A stretch of DNA of 64,000 nucleotides. Origin: CADEFQ01 sp050185195. Lineage in GTDB: Bacteria > Pseudomonadota > Gammaproteobacteria > Steroidobacterales > Steroidobacteraceae. The notes beneath the pieces were generated by a model that saw nothing but the letters and a program-made list of their open reading frames with translations, made no database searches and was not told the DNA's origin. The position numbers and the translations under genes are program-made. Of the stretch, positions 26,297-33,498 are shown piece after piece; position 1 is the stretch's first letter; each line of letters begins with the position of its first letter. The stretch covers positions 1 to 64,000 of the forward strand of contig JBFWZQ010000002.1 in NCBI GenBank assembly GCA_050185195.1, in the 5' to 3' direction.

Positions 26297-27392
26297 CTAC
26301 AGCCCCGCCTTCAGTGACGCTTCCATGAATTGATCGAGATCGCCGTCGAGCACGGCCTGGGTGTTGCCCACTTCGACGTCGGTGCGCAGGTCCTTGATGC
26401 GCGACTGGTCGAGCACGTACGAGCGGATCTGGTTGCCCCAGCTGACATCCGACTTCGCGTCCTCGAGCACCTTGGCCGCCGCATTGCGCTTGTTGACTTC
26501 GAGCTCGTAGAGCTTCGCCTTCAGCATCTTCATCGCCGTCGAGCGGTTCTTGTGCTGGCTGCGCTCGTTCTGGCAGGCGACCACGATGCCGGTCGGCAGG
26601 TGGCGCAGGCGCACCGCCGACTCGGTCTTGTTGACGTGCTGGCCGCCCGCGCCGCTCGAGCGGAACACGTCCATCTCGATGTCCGCCGGGTTCACTTCGA
26701 TGTCGATGTCGTCGTCGACCTCGGGGGAGATGAAAACCGAGGCGAACGAGGTGTGCCGCCGGTTGCCGGAATCGAACGGCGACTTGCGCACGAGCCGGTG
26801 CACGCCCGTCTCGGTGCGCAGCCAGCCGTAGGCGTACTCGCCGCGCACCTCGAGCGAGGCGCTCTTCATGCCCGCGACTTCCCCGGGGCTCGAGTCGATC
26901 ACTTCGCACTGGAAACCGCGCGCCGCCGCCCAGCGGATGTACATGCGCATCAGCATCTGGGCCCAGTCCTGCGCCTCGGTGCCGCCGGCGCCGGCCTGGA
27001 TGTCGAGGTAGGCGTTGTGCGAGTCCATCTCGCCGCGGAACATGCGCTTGAACTCGAGGCGGCGCACCGCGGACTCGATCCCGACGGCATCGCGTTCGAT
27101 CTCGCCGGCGGCCGCCTCGTCGTTCTCGGCCTCCGCGAGCTCGAGCAGCTCGGCGGCATCCGATATCGAATTCGTCGTGCGCTGGATCTCGTCGATGTCG
27201 GCGGCGAGCCGCGCGCGTTCCTTGCCGAGCTGCTGTGCGCGCTCCTGGTTCGACCAGACGGCGGGCTCTTCGAGCTCGCGGCTTACTTCCTCGAGGCGCT
27301 CGACCTTGGCGTCGTATTCAAAGAAACCCCCGTAGCGAACGGGTGCGCTCTTCGAGGTCTTTGAGCGCGCGCTTCAGCTGGCTGACTTCCAT
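26297..27392 (-). CDS. prfB: Peptide chain release factor 2 with programmed +1 frameshift
   Basis: RF2 terminates translation at UGA and UAA. Translation starts at 27392; 24 codons (MEVSQLKRALKDLEERTRSL then RGFL) end at an in-frame TGA at 27318-27320, and a +1 shift continues from 27319 as EYDAKVERLEE. The product totals 364 residues, close to E. coli RF2 (365). The SPF anticodon-like motif (SPFDSGNRRHTSF) and the catalytic SSGAGGQHVNKTESA are present. The gene follows recJ by 13 bases and precedes lysS by four. Confidence 0.97.
27318..27331 (-). promoter_or_regulatory. prfB +1 frameshift site
   Basis: On the minus strand a G5 run (27327-27331), TTT, CTT and TGA follow one another. This reproduces the known RF2 cassette: an internal Shine-Dalgarno-like G-run three bases before CTT-TGA. 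Low RF2 makes the ribosome pause at TGA and slip to the +1 frame, giving autoregulation. Confidence 0.95.
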
Positions 27393-27405
27393 CGCCGAAA
27401 TTTTA

Positions 27406-29133
27406 TCAGGCGGGCAGCACGTGGTCGACCAGCAACTGCAGGCGGCGCTCGCCCTGGTAGGTGTTCACGTCGAGCCGGTAGACGAGGCGGACCTCGCCGC
27501 CGGGCGGTCGCGCACGCTCGTCGGCGAGCAGGTTGAACGCGATCGCATCGAAGCGCCGCGCGCTGCCGGCCAGCTCGACCCACATCTTCACGTGCTTGCC
27601 GCCCACCACGCGCGTGCGCTCGACGGTGAAACGCCCGTCGAACACCGGCTCCGGGAACGCCGCGCCCCATGGGCCGCCTGCACGCAGGGCCTCGGCGGTC
27701 GTGAGGCAGATATCGTCGACCTCGAGTTCGCCGTCGGTGTCGAGGCGATCGGCATCGGCGTTCGCGCCGAGCCAGCTTGCGACCTCGGCGTCGAAGGCCG
27801 CGGCGAAGGCGTCGAGGCGGGTGGGATCAAGCGTGAGCCCGGCCGCCATCGCATGGCCGCCGAAGCGCACGATGAGGCCGGGCTGCCGCGCTGCGATGTT
27901 CTCGAACACGTCGCGCACGTGCACGCCCGCGACCGAACGCGCGGAACCGCGCAGCAGCCCATCGCCGCCGTTCGCAAAGGCGACCACGGGGCGGCGCACA
28001 CGCTCCTTCACGCGGCTCGCCACGAGGCCCACGACGCCCTGGTGCCAGCCGGGATCGTAGAGGCACACCCCCGAACGTTGCCGGGCGCCCGGCGTGGCGA
28101 GCGGCCCGAGGTGGCGCACGGCGGCGAGCGCCTGCGCCTGCATCTGCCCTTCGATCGCCCGGCGCTCCGCATTCAGCTGGTCGAGCCGCGCGGCGAGCGA
28201 GCGTGCCTCCGGCTCGCCGTCGGCGAGCAGGCAGCGGATGCCGATCGACATGTCGTCGAGGCGGCCCGCGGCATTCAGGCGCGGCGCGATCGCGAAGCCG
28301 AGGTCGGCGGCGGCCAGGTCCGCGCGGTCGCGCTGCGCGATCTCGAGCAACGCGCGGATGCCGGGCACGCAGCGCCCGGCGCGGATGCGCGCCAGCCCCT
28401 GCGCGACGAGCACGCGATTGTTGAGATCGAGCGGCACGACGTCGGCCACGGTGCCGAGTGCGACGAGGTCGAGCCACTCCGCCGGCGACGGCGCCGTGGG
28501 CGCGAGCAGGCCCGCCGCATCGAGCGCCCGCTTGAGTGCGACGATGACATAGAACGCGACACCGACACCCGCCAGCGCGCGGCTGCCGAAACCGCTCCCC
28601 GCGAGGTTCGGGTTGACCATCACGTTCGCCGCGGGCAACTCGGCGCCTGGCAGGTGGTGGTCCGTCACCAGCACGTCGATGCCGCGCGCGCGCGCCGCGG
28701 CGACCCCCGCGATGCTCGCGACGCCGTTGTCCACGGTCACGATCAGGGTCGGCGCACGGGCGGCGCCCAGCGCCACGATCTCCGGCGTGAGCCCGTAACC
28801 GAACTCGAACCGGTTCGGCACGAGGAAATCGACGGCGGCAAACCCCCACGCGTGCAGCGCGCGCACGATCAGCGCCGAACTCGTCGCGCCGTCCGCGTCG
28901 AAATCGCCGACCACGAGCACCTTGTGGCCGGGCGCTCGATGCGCAAGCAACAGCTGCACCGCCGCGTCGACGCCCTCGAGCGTGCCGACCGGCAGCAGCC
29001 GCGACAACGTGAGCGCGAGTTCCGCGTCGTCGCGCACGCCGCGCGCCGCATAGACGCGCCGCAGCACCGGGTGCAGCGCATCGCCCCAGCCTGCCACTTC
29101 GCCGGCCGCGCGTCGCTCGATGCGCAGCGTCAT
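27406..29133 (-). CDS. recJ: Single-stranded-DNA exonuclease RecJ
   Basis: 5'-3' single-strand exonuclease in recombination and mismatch repair. The 575-residue protein belongs to the DHH family: VVGDFDADGATSSAL (motif I), VTVDNG, VTDHHLPG (the DHH motif) and APRLNAAGRLDD, then the DHHA1 domain with GGHAMAAGLTL. A C-terminal OB-type domain follows. The start overlaps the stop of the RpfE-type gene by four bases. The recJ-prfB-lysS order is as in Xanthomonas. Confidence 0.97.
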   Translation of the reverse strand: MTLRIERRAAGEVAGWGDALHPVLRRVYAARGVRDDAELALTLSRLLPVGTLEGVDAAVQLLLAHRAPGHKVLVVGDFDADGATSSALIVRALHAWGFAAVDFLVPNRFEFGYGLTPEIVALGAARAPTLIVTVDNGVASIAGVAAARARGIDVLVTDHHLPGAELPAANVMVNPNLAGSGFGSRALAGVGVAFYVIVALKRALDAAGLLAPTAPSPAEWLDLVALGTVADVVPLDLNNRVLVAQGLARIRAGRCVPGIRALLEIAQRDRADLAAADLGFAIAPRLNAAGRLDDMSIGIRCLLADGEPEARSLAARLDQLNAERRAIEGQMQAQALAAVRHLGPLATPGARQRSGVCLYDPGWHQGVVGLVASRVKERVRRPVVAFANGGDGLLRGSARSVAGVHVRDVFENIAARQPGLIVRFGGHAMAAGLTLDPTRLDAFAAAFDAEVASWLGANADADRLDTDGELEVDDICLTTAEALRAGGPWGAAFPEPVFDGRFTVERTRVVGGKHVKMWVELAGSARRFDAIAFNLLADERARPPGGEVRLVYRLDVNTYQGERRLQLLVDHVLPA

Positions 29134-30074
29134 GTCGTCGCCGCCCAGCGCACCGTGCGGCGCCAGGGCTTGACGAGATCGAAACGCGCGAAACGAAACA
29201 GCCGATCGTCGATCACGCACTGCACGGACCCGACGCGACGCGCCGCAAGCTGCGCGAGTGCCGGCCTGCACCAGCACTCGATGACGTCCTCGTCGACACC
29301 CTGGCGCACCACGACGACGGTATCGGCATCGGGGTCGATATCCACCTGCCCGAGCGCCCCCGCCTCGCCCTCGACGGCCAGTCCCAGCGCCGCCCACAAG
29401 CCGCGCAGCCATCCGTCGGCGCCGTAGCCACGCGGCCGTGCGCCCAACGCGTCCGCCGCCGACGCGGCGCCCCCCCCCTCCCCGCCGCCCCACAGCCACA
29501 GGGTCGCGATCGGCGCGGCGCCCCGCCGCGCGCGGGCGCGATTGAGGGGCAGCCCGTGCAACCACATCTCGAGTTCCGCACCGAGGCGCCGCGCAGCGGC
29601 CGCGCCCTCGCCCGACGCCAGCCAGGGTGCGATGTCCGCCGCCAGGACGCGCGCCGGATCGTGGGTACACACCCGCGACGCCGACAGGCCCGACAGCAGG
29701 AAACCTTCCGCGCCGACGGGCGCCAGCGAGTGGCCCGAACCGCCGAATTCACGCGCGAACGCGTCCGAAAGCTCGTGCGCCTCGTCCGGCGCGAGCGTGA
29801 GCCAGCCATCCGCCGGCATCCGCACGTGATCGAGGGCCGCGACCAGGGCCACGGGCGTCGCGAACCAGGTTCCCGCGGGCGGCACACCGATCGCCGTCGC
29901 CGCAAGATGCGCCGGCGGCAGTCCCGCGAGCGCGGTCGCTCCGACATGCCGCGCCAGCCACGCGCGCCAGTCGCCCCCGGGCACGCCCGACTGTCGCGCA
30001 CGCGCGAGCGGTTGCACGAGGGCTGCGCGCGCGGCGGCGGAGGGGATGGGCAGGATGAGGACGAGTGCGGACAC
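29130..30074 (-). CDS. RpfE-type protein of unknown function
   Basis: About 314 residues from the GTG at 30074. It resembles the RpfE-type proteins (COG4255), encoded next to recJ in Xanthomonas and many Proteobacteria and sometimes labelled as phosphoglycerate-mutase-like. Visible features are the opening SALVLILPIPSA, GLPPAHLAATA, MPADGWLTLAPDEAHELSDAF, a WLHGLPLNRARARRG segment and NSLWLWG-like IATLWLWGGGEGGG. No catalytic residues can be assigned. The name refers to location in the rpf cluster; a regulatory role is not established. An upstream start at 30128 would overlap the divergent gene. Confidence 0.65.
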   Translation of the reverse strand: MSALVLILPIPSAAARAALVQPLARARQSGVPGGDWRAWLARHVGATALAGLPPAHLAATAIGVPPAGTWFATPVALVAALDHVRMPADGWLTLAPDEAHELSDAFAREFGGSGHSLAPVGAEGFLLSGLSASRVCTHDPARVLAADIAPWLASGEGAAAARRLGAELEMWLHGLPLNRARARRGAAPIATLWLWGGGEGGGAASAADALGARPRGYGADGWLRGLWAALGLAVEGEAGALGQVDIDPDADTVVVVRQGVDEDVIECWCRPALAQLAARRVGSVQCVIDDRLFRFARFDLVKPWRRTVRWAATT

Positions 30075-30081
30075 GATCGCG

Positions 30082-30088
30082 TATCGTA
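30082..30088. promoter_or_regulatory. Possible symmetric bidirectional -10 element
   Basis: The 19 bases between the divergent start codons (30074 and 30094) hold TATCGT on the plus strand (30082-30087) and TACGAT on the minus strand (30083-30088), each matching four of six consensus -10 bases. With spacing this tight, both transcripts would be nearly leaderless. No good -35 boxes are seen. Confidence 0.25.
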
Positions 30089-30093
30089 CCGAA

Positions 30094-30462
30094 ATGCAAC
30101 TCTCCCTGGCCTCGCGCACCGACATCAACCTGATCCGCAGTCACGGCGCGAACGACGTGCGCATCCGCGACGCGACGTTCACCGCGCCGCTCCTCGTGGG
30201 CGCGCAGGCGATCGTGGCCGACTGGGCCGCGGGCACCCTCGACACGTTCGATGCCGCGATGCTCGAGCCCGTGTTCGTGCTTGCGCCCGAAGTGGTGATC
30301 GTCGGCATGCCGGCACCGGTCGCCTGGCCGCCCGCAACCGTACGCGCGCTGTTCGGCCGGCGACACATCGGCCTCGAGGTGATGGAATTCGGTGCGGCCT
30401 GCCGCACGTACAACGTGCTTGCGCAGGAGGATCGGCGCGTGGTGCTGGCGTTGCTGCCTTGA
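30094..30462 (+). CDS. Mth938-like domain protein (DUF498)
   Basis: 122-residue small protein of the Mth938/DUF498 fold, the family that includes the mitochondrial complex I assembly factor NDUFAF3. It shows the expected pattern: IRDATFTAPLLVGAQAIVADW, the core VFVLAPEVVIVG, and IGLEVMEFGAACRTYNVLAQEDRRV at the end. Bacterial members have no established function. The start lies 19 bases from the divergent RpfE-type start and has no clear ribosome site. Confidence 0.8.
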   Translation: MQLSLASRTDINLIRSHGANDVRIRDATFTAPLLVGAQAIVADWAAGTLDTFDAAMLEPVFVLAPEVVIVGMPAPVAWPPATVRALFGRRHIGLEVMEFGAACRTYNVLAQEDRRVVLALLP

Positions 30463-30470
30463 TGCCGGGC

Positions 30471-30500
30471 GGCGCCAGGCGCACCGCGGGAAGGCACAGG
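30471..30500 (+). repeat. Left arm of an imperfect inverted repeat
   Basis: The arm contains GGCGCC, AGGCGCACCGCGGGAAGGCACAGG-type sequence (last 17 bases 30484-30500). The right arm (30618-30650) matches its reverse complement except for a three-base insertion and two substitutions. It starts nine bases after the stop of the Mth938-like gene. Confidence 0.75.
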
Positions 30501-30568
30501 AGGGAAAGCTCGTTGTTTGAATCCAACCGCCCGTAGCTGACAGACCCGAACGATTGCCGTCGTTTGTT

Positions 30569-30595
30569 CTACTTCTTCTTCCGTCTACTTCTTCT
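30569..30595 (+). repeat. Pyrimidine-rich direct repeat
   Basis: CTACTTCTTCT occurs twice (30569-30579 and 30585-30595), separated by five bases, between the arms of the inverted repeat. Meaning unknown. Confidence 0.6.
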
Positions 30596-30617
30596 ACTCG
30601 CCGACTCCCCCGAAACC

Positions 30618-30650
30618 CCTGTGCCTTCTCGCGGTACGCCTGGAGGCGCC
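30618..30650 (-). repeat. Right arm of the imperfect inverted repeat
   Basis: Read on the minus strand it gives GGCGCC TCC AGGCGTACCGCGAGAAGGCACAGG-type sequence, matching the left arm. The pair bounds a 180-base segment (30471-30650). No target-site duplication was found at the outer edges. Confidence 0.75.
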
Positions 30651-30696
30651 ATGTTAGTCAGGATGATGCGCCGCAGGCAAGGCGCTAAATACACGC

Positions 30697-30710
30697 CTAT
30701 TTTCAAATAG
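30697..30710 (-). terminator. AT-rich hairpin downstream of pcm
   Basis: A six-base stem CTATTT/AAATAG with a two-base loop lies 15 bases after the pcm stop. AT pairing makes it weak, and no adjacent long U-run exists, so termination here is only a possibility. Confidence 0.25.
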
Positions 30711-30724
30711 TTATTAGATTTATC

Positions 30725-31387
30725 TCATGTCACGCCTTCGAGAAGTGGCACGAAGGCCACCGGCCCGAGACCCTGCCGCTCGATCTTCTGCTCGCGCCGG
30801 GTGTAGCGCACCAGTTCCTGCGCACCCTCCGGACCGACCGGCACGATCAGTCGCCCGCCCACTTTCAGTTGTTCGAGGAGTGCGTCAGGCACGCGCAGCG
30901 GTGCAGCGGCGACGAGCATGCCGTCATACGGGGCGTGCGTCGTCCAGCCGCGATAGCCGTCGCCGTGGCGGAAGCGCACGTTCTTGATGCCGAGTTCGCG
31001 GATGCGCTCTTTCGCGCGCTTCAGCAGCGGCTCGATGCGCTCGATGCTGTAGACCTTGTCGACGAGCGGCGCCAGCACGGCGGTCTGGTAACCGCAACCC
31101 GAGCCCACCTCGAGTACGTTGAAGAGCGGCCCGCCCTCGAGCAGCGCCTCGGTCATGCGCGCGACGATGTAAGGCTGCGAGATCGTCTGCCCGAAGCCGA
31201 TGGGCAGCGCCGTATCCTCATAGGCCCGGCTGGCGAGCGCCTCGTCGACGAAGATGTGCCGCGGCACGTTGCGGATGCGGTCAAGCACCGACGGGCTGCG
31301 GATGCCCTGCTCGCGCAGCCGCTGCACGAGGCGATCGCGCGTGCGCGCCGAGGTCATGCCGATGCCCGCGAGGCGCACGTCAGCCAC
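30725..31387 (-). CDS. pcm: Protein-L-isoaspartate O-methyltransferase
   Basis: Repairs isoaspartyl residues in aged proteins using SAM. The 220-residue protein shows VPRHIFVDEALASRAYEDTA, PIGFGQTISQPYIVARM and the SAM-binding VLEVGSGCGYQTAVLA. A GTG at 31387, overlapping the surE stop by eight bases, is chosen because RLAGIGMTSARTRDRL resembles the extended N-terminus of Xanthomonas homologues; ATG 31357 is the alternative. Unlike Pseudomonas, pcm is not followed here by nlpD and rpoS. Confidence 0.95.
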   Translation of the reverse strand: MADVRLAGIGMTSARTRDRLVQRLREQGIRSPSVLDRIRNVPRHIFVDEALASRAYEDTALPIGFGQTISQPYIVARMTEALLEGGPLFNVLEVGSGCGYQTAVLAPLVDKVYSIERIEPLLKRAKERIRELGIKNVRFRHGDGYRGWTTHAPYDGMLVAAAPLRVPDALLEQLKVGGRLIVPVGPEGAQELVRYTRREQKIERQGLGPVAFVPLLEGVT

Positions 31388-32141
31388 GGGGCCGCCCGTC
31401 GAGCCATTGCGCGACCGTGCCGAGCGCCGCATGGCGCGTGAGATCGATCTGCAGCGGCGTCACCGACACGAAGCCTTCCGCGACGGCGTGGAAGTCCGTG
31501 CCGGGCCCCGCTTCCTGCCCCGGCCCCGCGGGCCCGATCCAGTAGACCGGCCGGCCACGCGGATCGCTGGTGCGCACGACAGGCTCGGAGCGATGGCGGT
31601 TGCCGAGCCGCGTGGCACGAAAACCGCGCAGTTGTTCGTACGGCAGGTCCGGCACGTTCACGTTGAGGATCATGCCGCGATCGAGCCGCTCGCTGAGGAG
31701 GCGTTCGACGATCTCGCGCGCGACACGCGCGGCGGTGGCGAAGTGGCGCGGCCCGCCCTGCTCCGTGCAGAGCGACACCGCGACGGTCGTGAGGCCGAGG
31801 AAACGCCCTTCGATCGCCGCCGCCACGGTGCCCGAATAGAGCACGTCGTCGCCGAGGTTGGCGCCGTCGTTGACGCCCGAGACCACCATGTCGAACTCGA
31901 AATCGAACAGGCCCGAGATCGCGAGGTGCACGCAGTCCGTCGGCGTGCCGACGACATAATGCACGCCCTCCTCGGCGGTGAACACGCGCAGCGGGACGTC
32001 GAGGGTGAGCGAGTTGCTGGCGCCGCTCCGGTTGCGGTCCGGCGCGACGACCGTGAGGTCCGCGACCCCGGCGAGCGCATGGCGCAGGTGGCGGATGCCT
32101 TCCGCCCGGAAGCCATCGTCGTTGGCAAGGAGAATTTTCAC
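31380..32141 (-). CDS. surE: 5'/3'-nucleotidase SurE
   Basis: Metal-dependent phosphatase acting on nucleoside monophosphates and exopolyphosphate. The 253-residue protein starts MKILLANDDGFRAEGI, with the metal-binding D8-D9 pair, followed by VVAPDRNRSGASNSLTLD and the VVSGVNDGANLGDDVLYSGT motif. It is coupled to pcm by overlap, as is classical. It diverges from the Smr-domain gene 67 bases away. Confidence 0.97.
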   Translation of the reverse strand: MKILLANDDGFRAEGIRHLRHALAGVADLTVVAPDRNRSGASNSLTLDVPLRVFTAEEGVHYVVGTPTDCVHLAISGLFDFEFDMVVSGVNDGANLGDDVLYSGTVAAAIEGRFLGLTTVAVSLCTEQGGPRHFATAARVAREIVERLLSERLDRGMILNVNVPDLPYEQLRGFRATRLGNRHRSEPVVRTSDPRGRPVYWIGPAGPGQEAGPGTDFHAVAEGFVSVTPLQIDLTRHAALGTVAQWLDGRPRG

Positions 32142-32155
32142 GCGGCGCGGGAACT

Positions 32156-32184
32156 TTCGGATTCTGCGGGCGCGTCAATATACT
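32156..32184 (+). promoter_or_regulatory. Candidate promoter of the Smr-domain gene
   Basis: TATACT (32179-32184, five of six matches) is preceded 17 bases upstream by TTCGGA, a weak -35. The expected transcript would begin about 18 bases before the GTG start and include the GGAGG ribosome site at 32199-32203. Confidence 0.4.
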
Positions 32185-32208
32185 GAAAGCGTTCCTGCGG
32201 AGGAAATC

Positions 32209-32742
32209 GTGGCAAACGATCCCGGCGACGACGACGCGCGCCTGTTTCGCGAAGCGGTGCGAGGCACCCGGACGCTCGAGGCCGAGCCGCGGGCCGGTGC
32301 GCGGCGTCGCCGTCCGCCACCGCGCGCCCGCTTCGCCCGCGCCGAACGCGCGGCCGTCCTCGCCGAGTCCCTCGACGTGCCCTGGCCCGAAGCCGGCATC
32401 GAAACGGGCGAAGAACTGAACTTCCGCCGTGCCGGCGTGCAGGAATCGATACTGCGCCGGTTGCGGCGCGGCGAATACCGGGTCGAGGCCGAGATCGACC
32501 TGCACGGCCTCACGGTCGTCGAGGCGAAGGCGCAGCTGCGCGCTTTCCTCGCCGAGGCCATCGCGCGCCATCTGCGCTGCCTGCGCATCGTGCATGGCAA
32601 GGGCTTGCGCTCGGGGCAGCGCGGGCCCGTGCTCAAGCAGGCGGTGAACGGGCTGTTGCGGCGGGTCGGTGCCGTCGTCGCCTTCACCTCCGCCCGGCAG
32701 GTCGATGGCGGCACGGGCGCGGTCTATGTCCTGCTTGGGTAG
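32209..32742 (+). CDS. Smr-domain protein (SmrA/YfcN-like)
   Basis: 177-residue protein with a C-terminal Smr domain like that of MutS2, found in stand-alone form in many Gammaproteobacteria. It shows DLHG at 97-100 (EAEIDLHGLTVVEAKAQL) and HGKG at 129-132 (LRIVHGKGLRSG), the two hallmark motifs; relatives have endonuclease or ribosome-rescue activity. The N-terminal 90 residues are charged and low in order. GTG start with GGAGG six bases upstream. Confidence 0.9.
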   Translation: MANDPGDDDARLFREAVRGTRTLEAEPRAGARRRRPPPRARFARAERAAVLAESLDVPWPEAGIETGEELNFRRAGVQESILRRLRRGEYRVEAEIDLHGLTVVEAKAQLRAFLAEAIARHLRCLRIVHGKGLRSGQRGPVLKQAVNGLLRRVGAVVAFTSARQVDGGTGAVYVLLG

Positions 32743-32754
32743 GCGTGCCGCCTG

Positions 32755-33498
32755 TCAGGCCTTGACGAACAGTGCCCGCAGCCGCCCCTGCGCTTCCTCG
32801 CCGAACCACAGCTCGACCGCCGCCTCGGGAAAGCCATCATCGCCGCCGTCGAAGAGCGCGAGGAGCGGCGCGCGCGCCGCGGCGCGCGTGACCTGCATGG
32901 CGTGCGGCGGCAAGGCCAGCAGCTGTTGCGCGTAGGCGTGCGCGCGGGGGACGACTTCGTCGGGAGGGCACACTTCATCGACGAGGCCGGCCGCCAGCGC
33001 GGCCTGTGGATCGAGCATCGCACCCCGCGTCAGCAGGCTTGCCGCGCGCTGCTCGCCGACGAGCCGGGCAAAGGCGCGGCACAGCAACCGTCCCGGCGTC
33101 AGGCCGACCGCGACTTCATTGAGCCCGATCATGAACGGGCCGGCGGCCATGACCCGGTAGTCGCAATGCAACGCGAGCACGGTGCCGCCGGCCGGCGCGT
33201 GGCCCGTGATCGCAGCCACGATCGGCACGGGCGAGCGCGCGATCGCTTCCTGTGCGGTCCAGAAAGCGCCGAACAGGCGTCGCATGCCGGCGCGGTCCTC
33301 GCGCAGCAGCGCCGGCACATCGAGCCCGGCGGAGAACAGGCCCGGTTGCCCGGACAGCACGATGGCGCGCAGGCCTGCTGCCGGCGCTTCGCGCACCGCC
33401 GCGGCCAGTCGCTCGATCAGCGCCGTGTCGAGGGCGTTGACCGGCGGCCGCGCGAGCCGCAGCTCGCGTACCCCGCCTTCATCGATCGCCTGCAACAT
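32755..33498 (-). CDS. Enoyl-CoA hydratase/isomerase family protein, Eci-like
   Basis: 247-residue crotonase-fold protein. The oxyanion-hole segments are LFSAGLD (54-60) and ITGHAPAGGTVLALHCDYRV; the only catalytic Glu is E128 in IGLNEVAVGL. Hydratases normally have two glutamates, so one Glu with CDYR and GLNE points to delta3,delta2-enoyl-CoA isomerase, as in mitochondrial ECI1, used for unsaturated fatty-acid beta-oxidation. The start overlaps the truD stop by 20 bases, an unusual neighbour. A broader crotonase function cannot be excluded. Confidence 0.85.
   Translation of the reverse strand: MLQAIDEGGVRELRLARPPVNALDTALIERLAAAVREAPAAGLRAIVLSGQPGLFSAGLDVPALLREDRAGMRRLFGAFWTAQEAIARSPVPIVAAITGHAPAGGTVLALHCDYRVMAAGPFMIGLNEVAVGLTPGRLLCRAFARLVGEQRAASLLTRGAMLDPQAALAAGLVDEVCPPDEVVPRAHAYAQQLLALPPHAMQVTRAAARAPLLALFDGGDDGFPEAAVELWFGEEAQGRLRALFVKA

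Larger units (their letters stand above)
30463..30724. other. Non-coding convergent intergenic region
   Basis: 262 bases between the Mth938-like gene and the end of pcm. No open frame with support was found. It holds the long imperfect inverted repeat described separately, a pyrimidine-rich direct repeat, a GCGCC/GGCGC hairpin at 30668-30685 and, at 30686-30724, an AT-rich patch that stands out against the GC-rich surroundings. Confidence 0.8.

Noticed and set aside
32151..32184. GAACTT before the Smr-domain gene as another sigma-E promoter
   Set aside because: The GTCAA -10-like match lies at 17 bases rather than the 15-16 expected, and a normal TATACT -10 explains the start better.
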